Origin: an uncultured Prevotella sp.
GTDB taxonomy: Bacteria > Bacteroidota > Bacteroidia > Bacteroidales > Bacteroidaceae
DNA: 64,000 nt
Direction of reading: 5' to 3'
NCBI GenBank assembly: GCA_944320305.1
Contig: CALUGW010000002.1
Coordinates: forward strand, 160,096-224,095
This document shows positions 40,768-49,854 of the stretch, in pieces. Positions within the stretch are counted from its first letter, which is position 1, and every line of letters starts with the position of its first letter. The notes under the pieces are model-generated. The model was not told the origin of the DNA and ran no database searches. It worked only from the letters and a program-made list of their open reading frames with translations. Position numbers and translations under genes: made by a program.

Positions 40768-42603
40768 TCAGTTGTAAGGAAGATACCAGTTTGATTCTTC
40801 TTCAAGATTTTTCGTTGTCTTGTGCCCCAGCTTCTTCGAGAGCCAACGGCCTCCGAAGTTCGCGCCGTAAGAGGCGGGACTGGAAGCATTCTTGTGGCGT
40901 GCCAGACGCATGAGGTCTGAATAGCGAGTGCCTTCGAAAGCAAACTCCATTGCATACTCATCGCAAAGCAGATCCTCAACGGCGTTGATAAGCTCAGCAT
41001 TGGCGTCTTCCTGCGATGTTGCAGGACTGAACAGCGCATCATCGGCAAATTGCTTCTCGATCTCGGCTATCTTGCGGGCTGCCTCTGACTCCAGCTGATA
41101 CAGCGAGGTTGTACCGGCCGTACCGGATGCGTCACCACATCCGTGACGATGGATACCGAAGTTTCTGTTGGTGGCAGAAGCAGAGAAAATGGACGCAGCC
41201 TCGCCAATGCAGAACGGATAACGAGTGGTAAGCAATGTCCTGGATTCGTCTGAAAGATAAGAAACTGTCATCGGATTGAGACAATCTGTGGTGATACCGT
41301 CTTTCAGAATGGCAAACGCCAAATCAGGATGACCCATACGGTTGAAAGCCTCGGCCAAATGCAGCCAAACCGTTGTTCCGCGGTAAAGAATGATTTGAGG
41401 CTCTTGATAAATGTAAAGATATTCATTGGTGTCGTTAAGCTCTGGCGATGTTCTGAAACGGGCGGAGCCGCGCTGGTCGCCAATCTTAAGCTGACCTTTC
41501 ACTGTTGACTGGCCGTCAAAACGCGAGGTGTAATAATACATCGAACTGTCTGCCAAATGATTGTAAGCGGCCGACGGAACAATCTGAATCTCATCAAGAT
41601 AGCGTTCCCCACTATTTCTTTCGTCTTCAACATACGAATAATAATCATACCCAAACATCTCGGGCAGCGCAGACGTAACACCTCTGAACTTGTCCTCAGC
41701 CATCGGCAGATAAGAGATACGGCCGTTAAGACTAAAATCAGTAGATATGGTCTGGAAGTTTTCGCCCATCCACGTATTGGATACATCATTTGTATAGTCA
41801 CTCGGCAGAGCCATATTGAACAGCTTTGAAAATTCAACAGCCGAGCGCTGGTCTGTGGCAACCATCTTGTACTTCAGAAGGTATTTGTAGTAATAGTCTG
41901 CAGCCTCTGCATAACGGCCTGCCTCAAGATAAAGCTCACCAAGCATCACATCAACAGGGATACACATCTTTGCAATGGTATGATTGCCTATCGCACTTGT
42001 ACCATAAGGCAAATCGGAACCGCTGAAAAGCTTTAAAGCCTGCGTTCCCTCATCAGCAAGACGAGAGACAAGGGTGTTGATGTCCACATATTCCGACTTG
42101 TCATTCTCTATGTCACTCAGGCTCTCAAGAGGCTTGGTTATAAACTTAACCCGCCCGTAATTGCGCACGAGCTGCAAATAAGCCCACGCACGGAAAGAGA
42201 GAACCACCGCGTACTCGTTGCGGGCAACATTGTATGTTCCGTCCATGATAGTGGTGTCACGGTGCGCAAGATAATAATTACAGTTGTTTATGATGCGGTA
42301 ATACACATACGCACTGTCATATTTGTTTTCAGCTGTTGCGTCAAAGCTGGCCAACTGCAGCATATCCACATCAGCATAAGATGTAAGACTGGCAAGGTCG
42401 CCACGCAACTCGTTCTGCAGTACGTAAGCGTCACCGGCCTGCTGCATTGCCTGCATAATGCCCAAGACATAGAAAAGCGAGTCACTGGCTTGATTGAGTT
42501 CTGGCACATCAACCTCTCGCCCGCTGTCAACATCGAGCATATCGCTGCATGATGACACAAAAAGTGTCATCATGGCGATTACAGAAACTAATATCTTTTT
42601 CAT
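40768..42603 (-). CDS. SusD/RagB-family surface lipoprotein (second pair)
   Basis: A 611-residue lipoprotein; lipobox LFVSSCSD with Cys 19 and a following acidic DMLDVDSGREVD that fits surface export. The N-terminal helical part has the SusD repeats (YVYYRIINNCNYYLAHRDT, YAVVLSFRAWAYLQLVRNYG, VMLGELYLEAGRYAEAADYY). The C-terminal RagB part has ELNDTNEYLYIYQEPQIILYR and the usual LLCDEYAMEFAFEGTRYSDL then MRLARHKN near the end. SusD proteins form the lid of the SusC channel and capture the ligand. It starts 13 nt after the SusC stop, the last gene of a seven-gene operon. Confidence 0.95.
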   Translation of the reverse strand: MKKILVSVIAMMTLFVSSCSDMLDVDSGREVDVPELNQASDSLFYVLGIMQAMQQAGDAYVLQNELRGDLASLTSYADVDMLQLASFDATAENKYDSAYVYYRIINNCNYYLAHRDTTIMDGTYNVARNEYAVVLSFRAWAYLQLVRNYGRVKFITKPLESLSDIENDKSEYVDINTLVSRLADEGTQALKLFSGSDLPYGTSAIGNHTIAKMCIPVDVMLGELYLEAGRYAEAADYYYKYLLKYKMVATDQRSAVEFSKLFNMALPSDYTNDVSNTWMGENFQTISTDFSLNGRISYLPMAEDKFRGVTSALPEMFGYDYYSYVEDERNSGERYLDEIQIVPSAAYNHLADSSMYYYTSRFDGQSTVKGQLKIGDQRGSARFRTSPELNDTNEYLYIYQEPQIILYRGTTVWLHLAEAFNRMGHPDLAFAILKDGITTDCLNPMTVSYLSDESRTLLTTRYPFCIGEAASIFSASATNRNFGIHRHGCGDASGTAGTTSLYQLESEAARKIAEIEKQFADDALFSPATSQEDANAELINAVEDLLCDEYAMEFAFEGTRYSDLMRLARHKNASSPASYGANFGGRWLSKKLGHKTTKNLEEESNWYLPYN

Positions 42604-42616
42604 GATTCTAATTTGC

Positions 42617-45600
42617 TTATAGATTTATCTTTAAACCAAAAGTAAACGCACGGCCCTGAGCCAAATTGCCTGCATCAATTCCTTGATACATCACACCTCG
42701 GCCAACGCTGAACTCAGGATCGCTGCCCAAATATTTTGTAAGGGTGAACACGTTGATTGCCTCTGCCCACACGGTGAGTCCCTGCAGCCAGCTGAAGTTG
42801 ACAGGAACACGGTATGAGAGCTTAACAGTCTTGAGGCGCAAATAGCTGCCGTCCTCAATCCAGCGGTCGCTGAAACGTGCGTTGCCCATCGGGTCGCCGT
42901 AAGCGATGCGCGGCATATCCGTCACCTGGCCTTCATAACGCCAGTGGTCGGTCATGGCCACCTGCTGGTTGTAGAAGTTGCTGCCGGAGTTGAGAATCAT
43001 GCGCTGATAGTTGAACACATCGTTGCCAAGACTGTAGTTGAAGTTGAGGCTGAGAGTCAGGTCCTTCCAGCTGAGATTTGCGAAGATGTTACCGTAGATG
43101 TCGGGGTTGGGGTCGCCGATTATGGTGCGGTCTGCCTCATTGATCTCGCCGTCGTTGTTGCGGTCAACAAAGTGCATATCGCCGGCCTTGAAATACTGGC
43201 GCACACCGGTATTGTCAACCATATAGAGGTAGTCATCCTTTCCCGCTGACACGGCGGCTGCTCGAGCTGCGGCATCGTCAGCAAACACTCCGGCGGTCTC
43301 GTAGCCATAGAACAGGCCAACAGGATTGCCGACAGAAGTGTAAATATTGTCTTCACCATAAATTGAAGTCCAGAACTCACCGTCAGGCAGTGATGTCACC
43401 TCATTCTCATAATGGCCTACGCTGGCTCCAAGCTCAAACGTCCAGTCTTTGGCAGCCACGGGCTTGCCTGTAAGCAACACCTCAAAACCTGTGTTCTGAA
43501 GTTCACCTCCGTTAGTCCAATAGTTGTTCATACCTGCTATCGGGTCTGAGAACGACCGGAGCATCAACAGGTCTGAGGTCTTGTGGATGTAATAGTCAAA
43601 GCCAAGCGACAAGCGGTTGTGAAGCATATTGGCCTGAAGGCCCACATTGAACTTCTTGACCGTCTCGCTCTTTATCTGGTCATTACCAATGTTTGCGAGT
43701 TGAAGGCCTGCCTGATTGTTGTACTTGCTCATCGCATAAACGGTGCGGGCGGCATTGTTATAAATGTCATCATTACCGCTTATGTCATAACCGACATTAA
43801 GGCGCAGATAATCAATGCCGGCATTCTTCGGGAACCACTTCTCGTTGGTCATCACCCATGCGGCCTGAACACTGGGATAAATCTGCCATGGCACACCAAA
43901 CATATCAAGTCCGTCGGCATTCTCGCCAAAGCGGCTGTTGGCCTCGCCAAGGAGCGACAGCGTGAGGAAGTAGCGGTGCTTGTAGTTGTAATCCACATTG
44001 CCATACCACTGTATCTGCTTCCAGACATCGTTCGCACCGAAGCCCTGTATGATATGCGCCTCGTTTGATGAGATCTGTGGATTCTTGTCATCCTGACGAA
44101 CGGTGTATTGAGTTGAAATGCCATCACCGTCATACGAGAAATAATTATAGCGGAATCCTACGTACGCGCTCAGTGTGTGGGCACCGAAGATGTGAGAATA
44201 ATTCACATGCGTGTTGCTCAGGATGTTGTTCTCATTCGCATAGTATGTTGAGAATTCGTTATAGACGGTTCCCGTTCTCACATCAGGTATGTCAAAGCCC
44301 GGCACACCGGTGCTTGGCCTGTAATAACGCTGGTTGTTGCGGTTCAGCGTATAGCTGAAAGCCGTTGTTATGCTCCAGTCCTTGCCCAAAGTGAGAGTAG
44401 GCTCAAGCATTACCTGGAAATAAGTGTTCTCAAGGTAGTTCTTGTTGTCACCGTCTGCCTGTGAGAGAATGGCCACGGGATTGGCCAAAGATGTCTCAAG
44501 GCCTATGGGCAGGAAAGTCTCATCCGCCTCGCTGAGCAGTCCGGAGAATCCACCGATAACATCATTGTACTGATAAGGCGAGAGTATCGGAGCCTTTATC
44601 AGCGAGAGGAATGTCGGAGATGTGGGCGTCGCGTCAGTAAAGTTCTCAGGAGTGCCATCATCTTTCAGGTCGCTCATAGTACGCGAGATGGCGACATTGA
44701 ACTTTGTCGTCAGGTTCTTCAGAATGTTGATGTCGGTGTTGAAACGGACATTCATGCGGTTGTAGCCGATGCCCTTGGCAGTGTTCTCACCATCGACATA
44801 GCCCACAGAGAGGTTATACATACCGATATTGTCACCTCCCTGCACATTGATGCTGTAGTTCTGTGTGAGAGCGTTCTGGTAAACCTCGTCCTGCCAATTT
44901 GTATTGTTGTGGTACGTATGGTAGAAATAACCGTTGGGGTCGTCATTGAGGAACTGGAAGTCAGAAGGATTAACTTCAAGATTTGGCACCGTTCCCAGCA
45001 TCTCAGTGGCATATCTGCGGTACTGAGAAGCGTCCATCATTGTCAGCTGGCGCGGTATAAGCGAAAGCCCTACTGAAATGTTGGCATCAATCCTTGTTGC
45101 CATGCTGTGACCGCGCTTTGTCTCAATAAGGATCACGCCATTACCGCCGCGTGAGCCATAAAGTGCTGTCGCGTTCTTAAGAACGGTCACTTTCTCAATG
45201 TCCGTAGGCATGATGTTGCCAAGCATATTGAAAAAACTGCCGGAATGCAGAATGGTGCGGTCACGCTGCATGTCAAGCTCTACACCGTCTACAATCACCA
45301 GAGGCTGCGAGTTGGCGTTAATCGAATTGAGACCGCGGATAAACATATCAGCACCAATGCCCTGGACGGCAGAACGCTGAGTAGAGCGGACGTCGGCCAT
45401 AAGGTTGTTCTGAATGTCGGCGTCTGCCGTAAAATTGTCCGTTCCGTCAACAGAAGTGCTGCGCTGGGCAGTTGTCTGCGTTCCGTCCTCATACATCGGA
45501 CGATATTTGTCACTGAGCATATAGACGGTAAGCTCGGACTTGCCGTCGCCGACAGACACCTGTTGCGACGAGAAGCCCGGCGCATGCACATAAAGTGATG

Positions 45601-45916
45601 TCGTAAACGTAGGAACCTTTATCTCAAAATGTCCTTTTTCATCAGTCATGGCAGTGTAACGCGCATTGGCCAATGCCTTAACTTGAATACCGGCCAACGG
45701 TTGTTTGCCTGACTCTTCGAGGACTGTTCCCGAAATGGTCATGAGTTCATACTTTTCGGGTTCGATCTTAGGCGCTTGAGCAGCAGCCTCCTCACTGTCA
45801 GTCTCGCCGGCAGTCACATCGTCTTGAGCGAAAACAGGCAGTGCAAGGCCCGCAAACATGAAGTAGAACGCGCCTCTAAGAAACGATTTGCTGATATTGT
45901 ATCTAACACTGTTCAT
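42617..45916 (-). CDS. SusC/RagA-family TonB-dependent transporter (second pair)
   Basis: A 1,099-residue outer-membrane transporter. After the signal (AFYFMFAGLALPVFA) an acidic stretch precedes a carboxypeptidase-like domain (LMTISGTVLEESGKQPLAGI). The plug follows (GIGADMFIRGLNSINANSQP, LVIVDGVELD, IEKVTVLKNATALYGSRGGN), then a 22-strand-type barrel ending in FTFGLKINL. The SusC-typical linker after the carboxypeptidase domain is long and Gln/Thr-rich. The ATG overlaps the stop of the preceding FAS1 gene by 4 nt (ATGA), so translation is coupled to that gene, and SusD follows 13 nt later. The substrate is unknown; SusC proteins import oligosaccharides or peptides. Confidence 0.95.
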   Translation of the reverse strand: MNSVRYNISKSFLRGAFYFMFAGLALPVFAQDDVTAGETDSEEAAAQAPKIEPEKYELMTISGTVLEESGKQPLAGIQVKALANARYTAMTDEKGHFEIKVPTFTTSLYVHAPGFSSQQVSVGDGKSELTVYMLSDKYRPMYEDGTQTTAQRSTSVDGTDNFTADADIQNNLMADVRSTQRSAVQGIGADMFIRGLNSINANSQPLVIVDGVELDMQRDRTILHSGSFFNMLGNIMPTDIEKVTVLKNATALYGSRGGNGVILIETKRGHSMATRIDANISVGLSLIPRQLTMMDASQYRRYATEMLGTVPNLEVNPSDFQFLNDDPNGYFYHTYHNNTNWQDEVYQNALTQNYSINVQGGDNIGMYNLSVGYVDGENTAKGIGYNRMNVRFNTDINILKNLTTKFNVAISRTMSDLKDDGTPENFTDATPTSPTFLSLIKAPILSPYQYNDVIGGFSGLLSEADETFLPIGLETSLANPVAILSQADGDNKNYLENTYFQVMLEPTLTLGKDWSITTAFSYTLNRNNQRYYRPSTGVPGFDIPDVRTGTVYNEFSTYYANENNILSNTHVNYSHIFGAHTLSAYVGFRYNYFSYDGDGISTQYTVRQDDKNPQISSNEAHIIQGFGANDVWKQIQWYGNVDYNYKHRYFLTLSLLGEANSRFGENADGLDMFGVPWQIYPSVQAAWVMTNEKWFPKNAGIDYLRLNVGYDISGNDDIYNNAARTVYAMSKYNNQAGLQLANIGNDQIKSETVKKFNVGLQANMLHNRLSLGFDYYIHKTSDLLMLRSFSDPIAGMNNYWTNGGELQNTGFEVLLTGKPVAAKDWTFELGASVGHYENEVTSLPDGEFWTSIYGEDNIYTSVGNPVGLFYGYETAGVFADDAAARAAAVSAGKDDYLYMVDNTGVRQYFKAGDMHFVDRNNDGEINEADRTIIGDPNPDIYGNIFANLSWKDLTLSLNFNYSLGNDVFNYQRMILNSGSNFYNQQVAMTDHWRYEGQVTDMPRIAYGDPMGNARFSDRWIEDGSYLRLKTVKLSYRVPVNFSWLQGLTVWAEAINVFTLTKYLGSDPEFSVGRGVMYQGIDAGNLAQGRAFTFGLKINL

Positions 45917-47640
45917 AGTGATTCATCTTCTTTGATTAAAAACTGATCATACTCAACCGGACGCAAGATAACTCCTGCAATGCGCATCTCATTGGTGTAT
46001 TTCTCACGGTCTGACTTGCTACTGCGCTTAACTGAGAGATGAAGATACGGCATACAGTCGCCTTCTTCGTCAACATAAGCATAAGCGTAAGGGAATTCCA
46101 TCTCTCCAAGCAGGAAAGTGTCTATTCTGTTCAACCGCTCACCATCCAATACAAACTCCGTACCATCAAAGTCGAATTCGTCTGTTCCGCCGTCCTCATC
46201 AGAAACATAGCTGATCTCTGCTTCAAACTGCAAAGGCTTGTCGCCAGACTCTGCTGCAGATGACATAACATTCGACGGCACAAACACAACATAAACATTG
46301 TACTTTGTGGAACGCACATTAGGAAGCATAAAGTAAGCCTCCGGCTGCGAACGGTCGCCACTGGGAACAAAGTCTACATAATATGGGATGTAGTCGCCAA
46401 GCGCACTATTGAACATATTGTACGGCACCTCCATTGTGTTGCCAACGCAATCTTTAAAATATGGCATATAAGTTGACGGGTCGTTAATGAAATTGACATT
46501 AATCTCCGGGCACCATACCTCCCATGGTAAATATGCCAGACTGTCAACCATCCGCACATAGCCATTACTCATGCGCTGAGGCTCACCCACTGTACGGGCA
46601 ATAAAATCCTCGGCGTGGGACAGTTTGTCAAACGTTGTGGTGAGAAGCGTGTCAAACACTGCCGGCTGCGGCCCATCGACTTCGTCAAGCCAATAATTGT
46701 ATCCGTTGTGGTGCGACACAACAAGATCCTTTGCAAGATACCAACTGGCGAGCGAGTCCGTAAGGTAATCACTGTCATAGTCGTCTATTGCCGTTGTAGA
46801 TTTCGCCGGGCCGTCATTCAGGACAGGATAATAATTTGTCACATCTGCATAGCGGTAATAGCTGCTGATTTTCTTATAAGTAGTCTCATATGCCTCTTCC
46901 GTTGGAACAAACATTGTGTAGAGACTGTCCTCATCGTCAATCAAAGCCCTCATCTGGTTTATCATGTCATTCTCGACAATTATCACAGAGTCACTATATG
47001 TCTGCCGACCCAATGTGTCAATAGGACCGGGAATACTGTTCTCCAAATCGAGATATGCCGTCTCATATTTTTTCAGATACACAGCCAAAGACGTGTCAAC
47101 GCCCTCTTCCGCATGGTCAAATATGAACTCATAGATATTCGGACGGTACACGGCAGCGCCCTCGGTAATATGGAGCGTACCGTTGACGTTCGGAATATTG
47201 GCCGTCACAACTTTATTTTCATCATAAGTGCTGCCGTTCTCGTTCTGGAAAGTGTAAGACTTCTCGTTCAGAGCATGAACGCGCTCATTGAACGAAGATG
47301 ACAACACATAGTTGAAATCGGCAACATTGCTCTTGATGAACCTGTCGACAAGCGTCGCACTGTCCATCTGATTGTAGGTGGCAAAGTCAAAAGTGCCATT
47401 CTTCGGGGCCCAGACGGTGTAAAAGCGCGATTTGTCAAGCTCCTTGTCAAAGCCTCCCTTGACCAACAACGAAGCGAACTCAGAGAGATCACTGCGCGAG
47501 GAGATATTTCCCCACAACGTCACATTGCTCTCCGCAGAACCAGTCTGGTAAGCCTGGTTGTAATCGTCGAAGTCGGTGCATGAGGCGGCGAGCAGTGTCG
47601 CTGCCGCCATCATGCCGTATATAAATTTGTTGTGTCTCAT
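45913..47640 (-). CDS. fasciclin (FAS1)-domain lipoprotein 3
   Basis: A 575-residue lipoprotein; lipobox LLAASCTDFDDYN with Cys 21 and an acidic export signal. Two FAS1-type domains are visible. The first (about 50-200) has FASLLVKGGFDKELDKSRFY and TVWAPKNGTFDFATYN, the FAS1 H1 motif, and LHITEGAAVYRPNIYEFI as its end. The second (about 230-400) has SLYTMFVPTEEAYETTYKKI. The last 170 residues are a beta-rich domain of unknown type (YNVYVVFVPSNVMSSAAESG). FAS1 domains mediate adhesion or protein contact. It is translationally coupled to the second SusC and follows lipoprotein 2 after 27 nt, so it is likely a surface partner of that transporter. Confidence 0.85.
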   Translation of the reverse strand: MRHNKFIYGMMAAATLLAASCTDFDDYNQAYQTGSAESNVTLWGNISSRSDLSEFASLLVKGGFDKELDKSRFYTVWAPKNGTFDFATYNQMDSATLVDRFIKSNVADFNYVLSSSFNERVHALNEKSYTFQNENGSTYDENKVVTANIPNVNGTLHITEGAAVYRPNIYEFIFDHAEEGVDTSLAVYLKKYETAYLDLENSIPGPIDTLGRQTYSDSVIIVENDMINQMRALIDDEDSLYTMFVPTEEAYETTYKKISSYYRYADVTNYYPVLNDGPAKSTTAIDDYDSDYLTDSLASWYLAKDLVVSHHNGYNYWLDEVDGPQPAVFDTLLTTTFDKLSHAEDFIARTVGEPQRMSNGYVRMVDSLAYLPWEVWCPEINVNFINDPSTYMPYFKDCVGNTMEVPYNMFNSALGDYIPYYVDFVPSGDRSQPEAYFMLPNVRSTKYNVYVVFVPSNVMSSAAESGDKPLQFEAEISYVSDEDGGTDEFDFDGTEFVLDGERLNRIDTFLLGEMEFPYAYAYVDEEGDCMPYLHLSVKRSSKSDREKYTNEMRIAGVILRPVEYDQFLIKEDESL

Positions 47641-47667
47641 AATTCTTTTGTATAATTAATGTAGGAA

Positions 47668-49839
47668 TCAATACACATCCTCAAGATACTGCTGGTTCTG
47701 TGCCACGCCAACCGGAACAAATTCGATATAGTCAATCTGGAATTTGCGCTCCAGGTTTCCGTCGTCAAGCACAGTCTTCAATCTGAGCCAATAATCATCC
47801 TGGTAGTAAACATCAGTGTCCACAATCTTGCGGTACTGGTGTGAGACGTAGCGGGTGATCACTTCCTGGCGGTTCTGGCGGCAGATTGACAAAGGCCCGC
47901 GCATGAATCCGTGGGTACGCATCACCTTGTCGCTCTCAAGCCCCTTGTCGGCAGCAGCGTCAGGATAGTTCTCCTCGTCATCGAGTGGCACAGCACCCAT
48001 GGCCACGACTACCGGGTCATTCCAGTTGTCCATCTGGATTCGCATGTCAAGAGGCACACCGAGCGGAGTCATCGACGACGCCACAGGCTTCGCGCCCCTG
48101 CCCTTATAAAGCTGGAGCATTGATCCGTGAGTCATACAGTCGTTATTGATGCGAAGCTCATATGTTCCGTCCGGCACAGGCGGCAGCTTGATTGCAAAGT
48201 CAAAGACACCCATGCCCTGGAACGAGTCACCCTTGTAAAGTGTGTAAGAGTTTCCGCCGCTGGCAACATGGTCCATCGGAATGTTCATGTCAAGCTGCGT
48301 GTTGTTGCCGTTGAACACTACGACATTGTCAAAGTAGTCAATCGGGAAACGCACACGTGTTGCGCTCTTACCGCTGTTCAGAGCGGTTATCTCGCTGATG
48401 TAAGCGCCGCGGAAGCCGTTGTCCATCGTCTCGCCGAGAAGCGTCAGGGCGTCAAAACGCATACGCTCGTTGAGCACACCGAGAGGCACCTTGCCGTCGT
48501 AGAGCAAGATATCCTTTATCGGATAAATGTAACCGTTAAGCGGCTGCAGCACGGAATCGGTACGCACCTCAGCACCTTCATACACAACCTCGTGCATGGC
48601 GTCAGAGCCGAGCGACTCATAGCCACCGCTGCCGGCACCGTCGGTAAGAGTGTTGTTCCGGATATAACGGTTCAGATAAATCTTATAGTTCGTACCGCCC
48701 ATGTTCACACTCCAGGCTTTCACAAGAGTCTTGGGCAGCATGGTCTCATAATAATCGTATGCCTCACCCTTCCATCCGTGACCTGAATAAGTGTTCTCGG
48801 TGTAAGCGAGGACGTGCGGATTAACAGACGTCTTGAGGATGTGGTAGGCCATGAACATATGCACGACGTTGTTATACTTGGTGTACTGGTCCGAGAGATC
48901 CACCTCTATTTCATTGTTGCGGAAATAGTCATACCAGCCAGAAGACGTTGTCCTCGAGCCGGGAGTAGCGGCGTTGCGGTACCACTCCTTGCACTTGGCC
49001 ACCAAGTCGTCGAACGTGTAAATGCCGTTGGCATGGAACACATCGTCGGTCTCTGCAAAGACAGTAAAGCCCTTCTTGCACTCCGTCGGGATATAGTAGT
49101 CGGCAGTCGGCGAAGGAGCGGCTGCGGAGAGTTGCTTCTGCTGCACCTCAAGCTCACGGTGCAAGCCGGTTGCAATCAGAGCCTCATAGAAGATTGAGAA
49201 GTGTGTGGAGTCAGCCCTCAGCTCGTCAGCCACAAGACGGTTGGAGCGCGGTATGCACTTGTCAATGGCATGCACAATACCGTTAACCACCTCGTTGTCA
49301 CAGAGTGTGCGGTCGATAGGAGCGCCTCCATTGACCAGAATCTGACTGCCGCTGCTGCCGGCCGTGATGTTGCGGCCGAGCATGGTACGGTATGTCGCCG
49401 ATGCGTTGGTAATCATCTCTGTTGTAGTAATGGTCGCCTTGACAAGATGATACATCACGATGTCAGTGCACAGGCTGTCGCTCAGTCCTTCCAGAGACGG
49501 GTCGGTCATGCCGTTGTGAAGCAGGTTGCCGTAATCGTCAACACTCTCCTTGTCGTTCCAGAGGCTGTCGATATATTCCGCGATGGCAGCATTCTTCGGG
49601 GCGAAGCAGGTGTATTCCCCATAAGAGCTGAGAATACGGTCCTGGCCGGAACGCTTCAAAATATAATTGAAGTCGCTGAAAAGAGAGTCGTTGTTCAGAA
49701 GGAAGTCGTTGACAGTCTCACCTGTAAAGGTGAAGCGGTTCGACTCGTCCGGCTCGGCAGTACACGAAGACAGAGCCACGCACACCGGAAGGACAAACGC
49801 CCCAATGCCTTTCAGCAAAGATTTCACATGAATCTTCAT
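47668..49839 (-). CDS. fasciclin (FAS1)-domain lipoprotein 2
   Basis: A 723-residue lipoprotein; lipobox VALSSCTAEPDES with Cys 26. The first FAS1 domain (about 45-205) has SFNYILK-type helix FSDFNYILKRSGQDRILSS, the motif YTCFAPKNAAIAEYIDSLW, DIVMYHLVKATI and DNEVVNGIVHAIDKCIPRSN, a full set of FAS1 elements. A second, less regular FAS1 (about 215-440) has HFSIFYEALIATGLHRELEV, FTVFAETDDVFHANGIYTFD and VVHMFMAYHILKTS. The last 250 residues are beta-rich and carry GTYELRINNDC, a carbohydrate-binding-like strand pattern. It lies 15 nt after the first SusD. A glycan- or protein-binding surface role is inferred. Confidence 0.87.
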   Translation of the reverse strand: MKIHVKSLLKGIGAFVLPVCVALSSCTAEPDESNRFTFTGETVNDFLLNNDSLFSDFNYILKRSGQDRILSSYGEYTCFAPKNAAIAEYIDSLWNDKESVDDYGNLLHNGMTDPSLEGLSDSLCTDIVMYHLVKATITTTEMITNASATYRTMLGRNITAGSSGSQILVNGGAPIDRTLCDNEVVNGIVHAIDKCIPRSNRLVADELRADSTHFSIFYEALIATGLHRELEVQQKQLSAAAPSPTADYYIPTECKKGFTVFAETDDVFHANGIYTFDDLVAKCKEWYRNAATPGSRTTSSGWYDYFRNNEIEVDLSDQYTKYNNVVHMFMAYHILKTSVNPHVLAYTENTYSGHGWKGEAYDYYETMLPKTLVKAWSVNMGGTNYKIYLNRYIRNNTLTDGAGSGGYESLGSDAMHEVVYEGAEVRTDSVLQPLNGYIYPIKDILLYDGKVPLGVLNERMRFDALTLLGETMDNGFRGAYISEITALNSGKSATRVRFPIDYFDNVVVFNGNNTQLDMNIPMDHVASGGNSYTLYKGDSFQGMGVFDFAIKLPPVPDGTYELRINNDCMTHGSMLQLYKGRGAKPVASSMTPLGVPLDMRIQMDNWNDPVVVAMGAVPLDDEENYPDAAADKGLESDKVMRTHGFMRGPLSICRQNRQEVITRYVSHQYRKIVDTDVYYQDDYWLRLKTVLDDGNLERKFQIDYIEFVPVGVAQNQQYLEDVY

Positions 49840-49854
49840 AATTGTTTACCCTTA

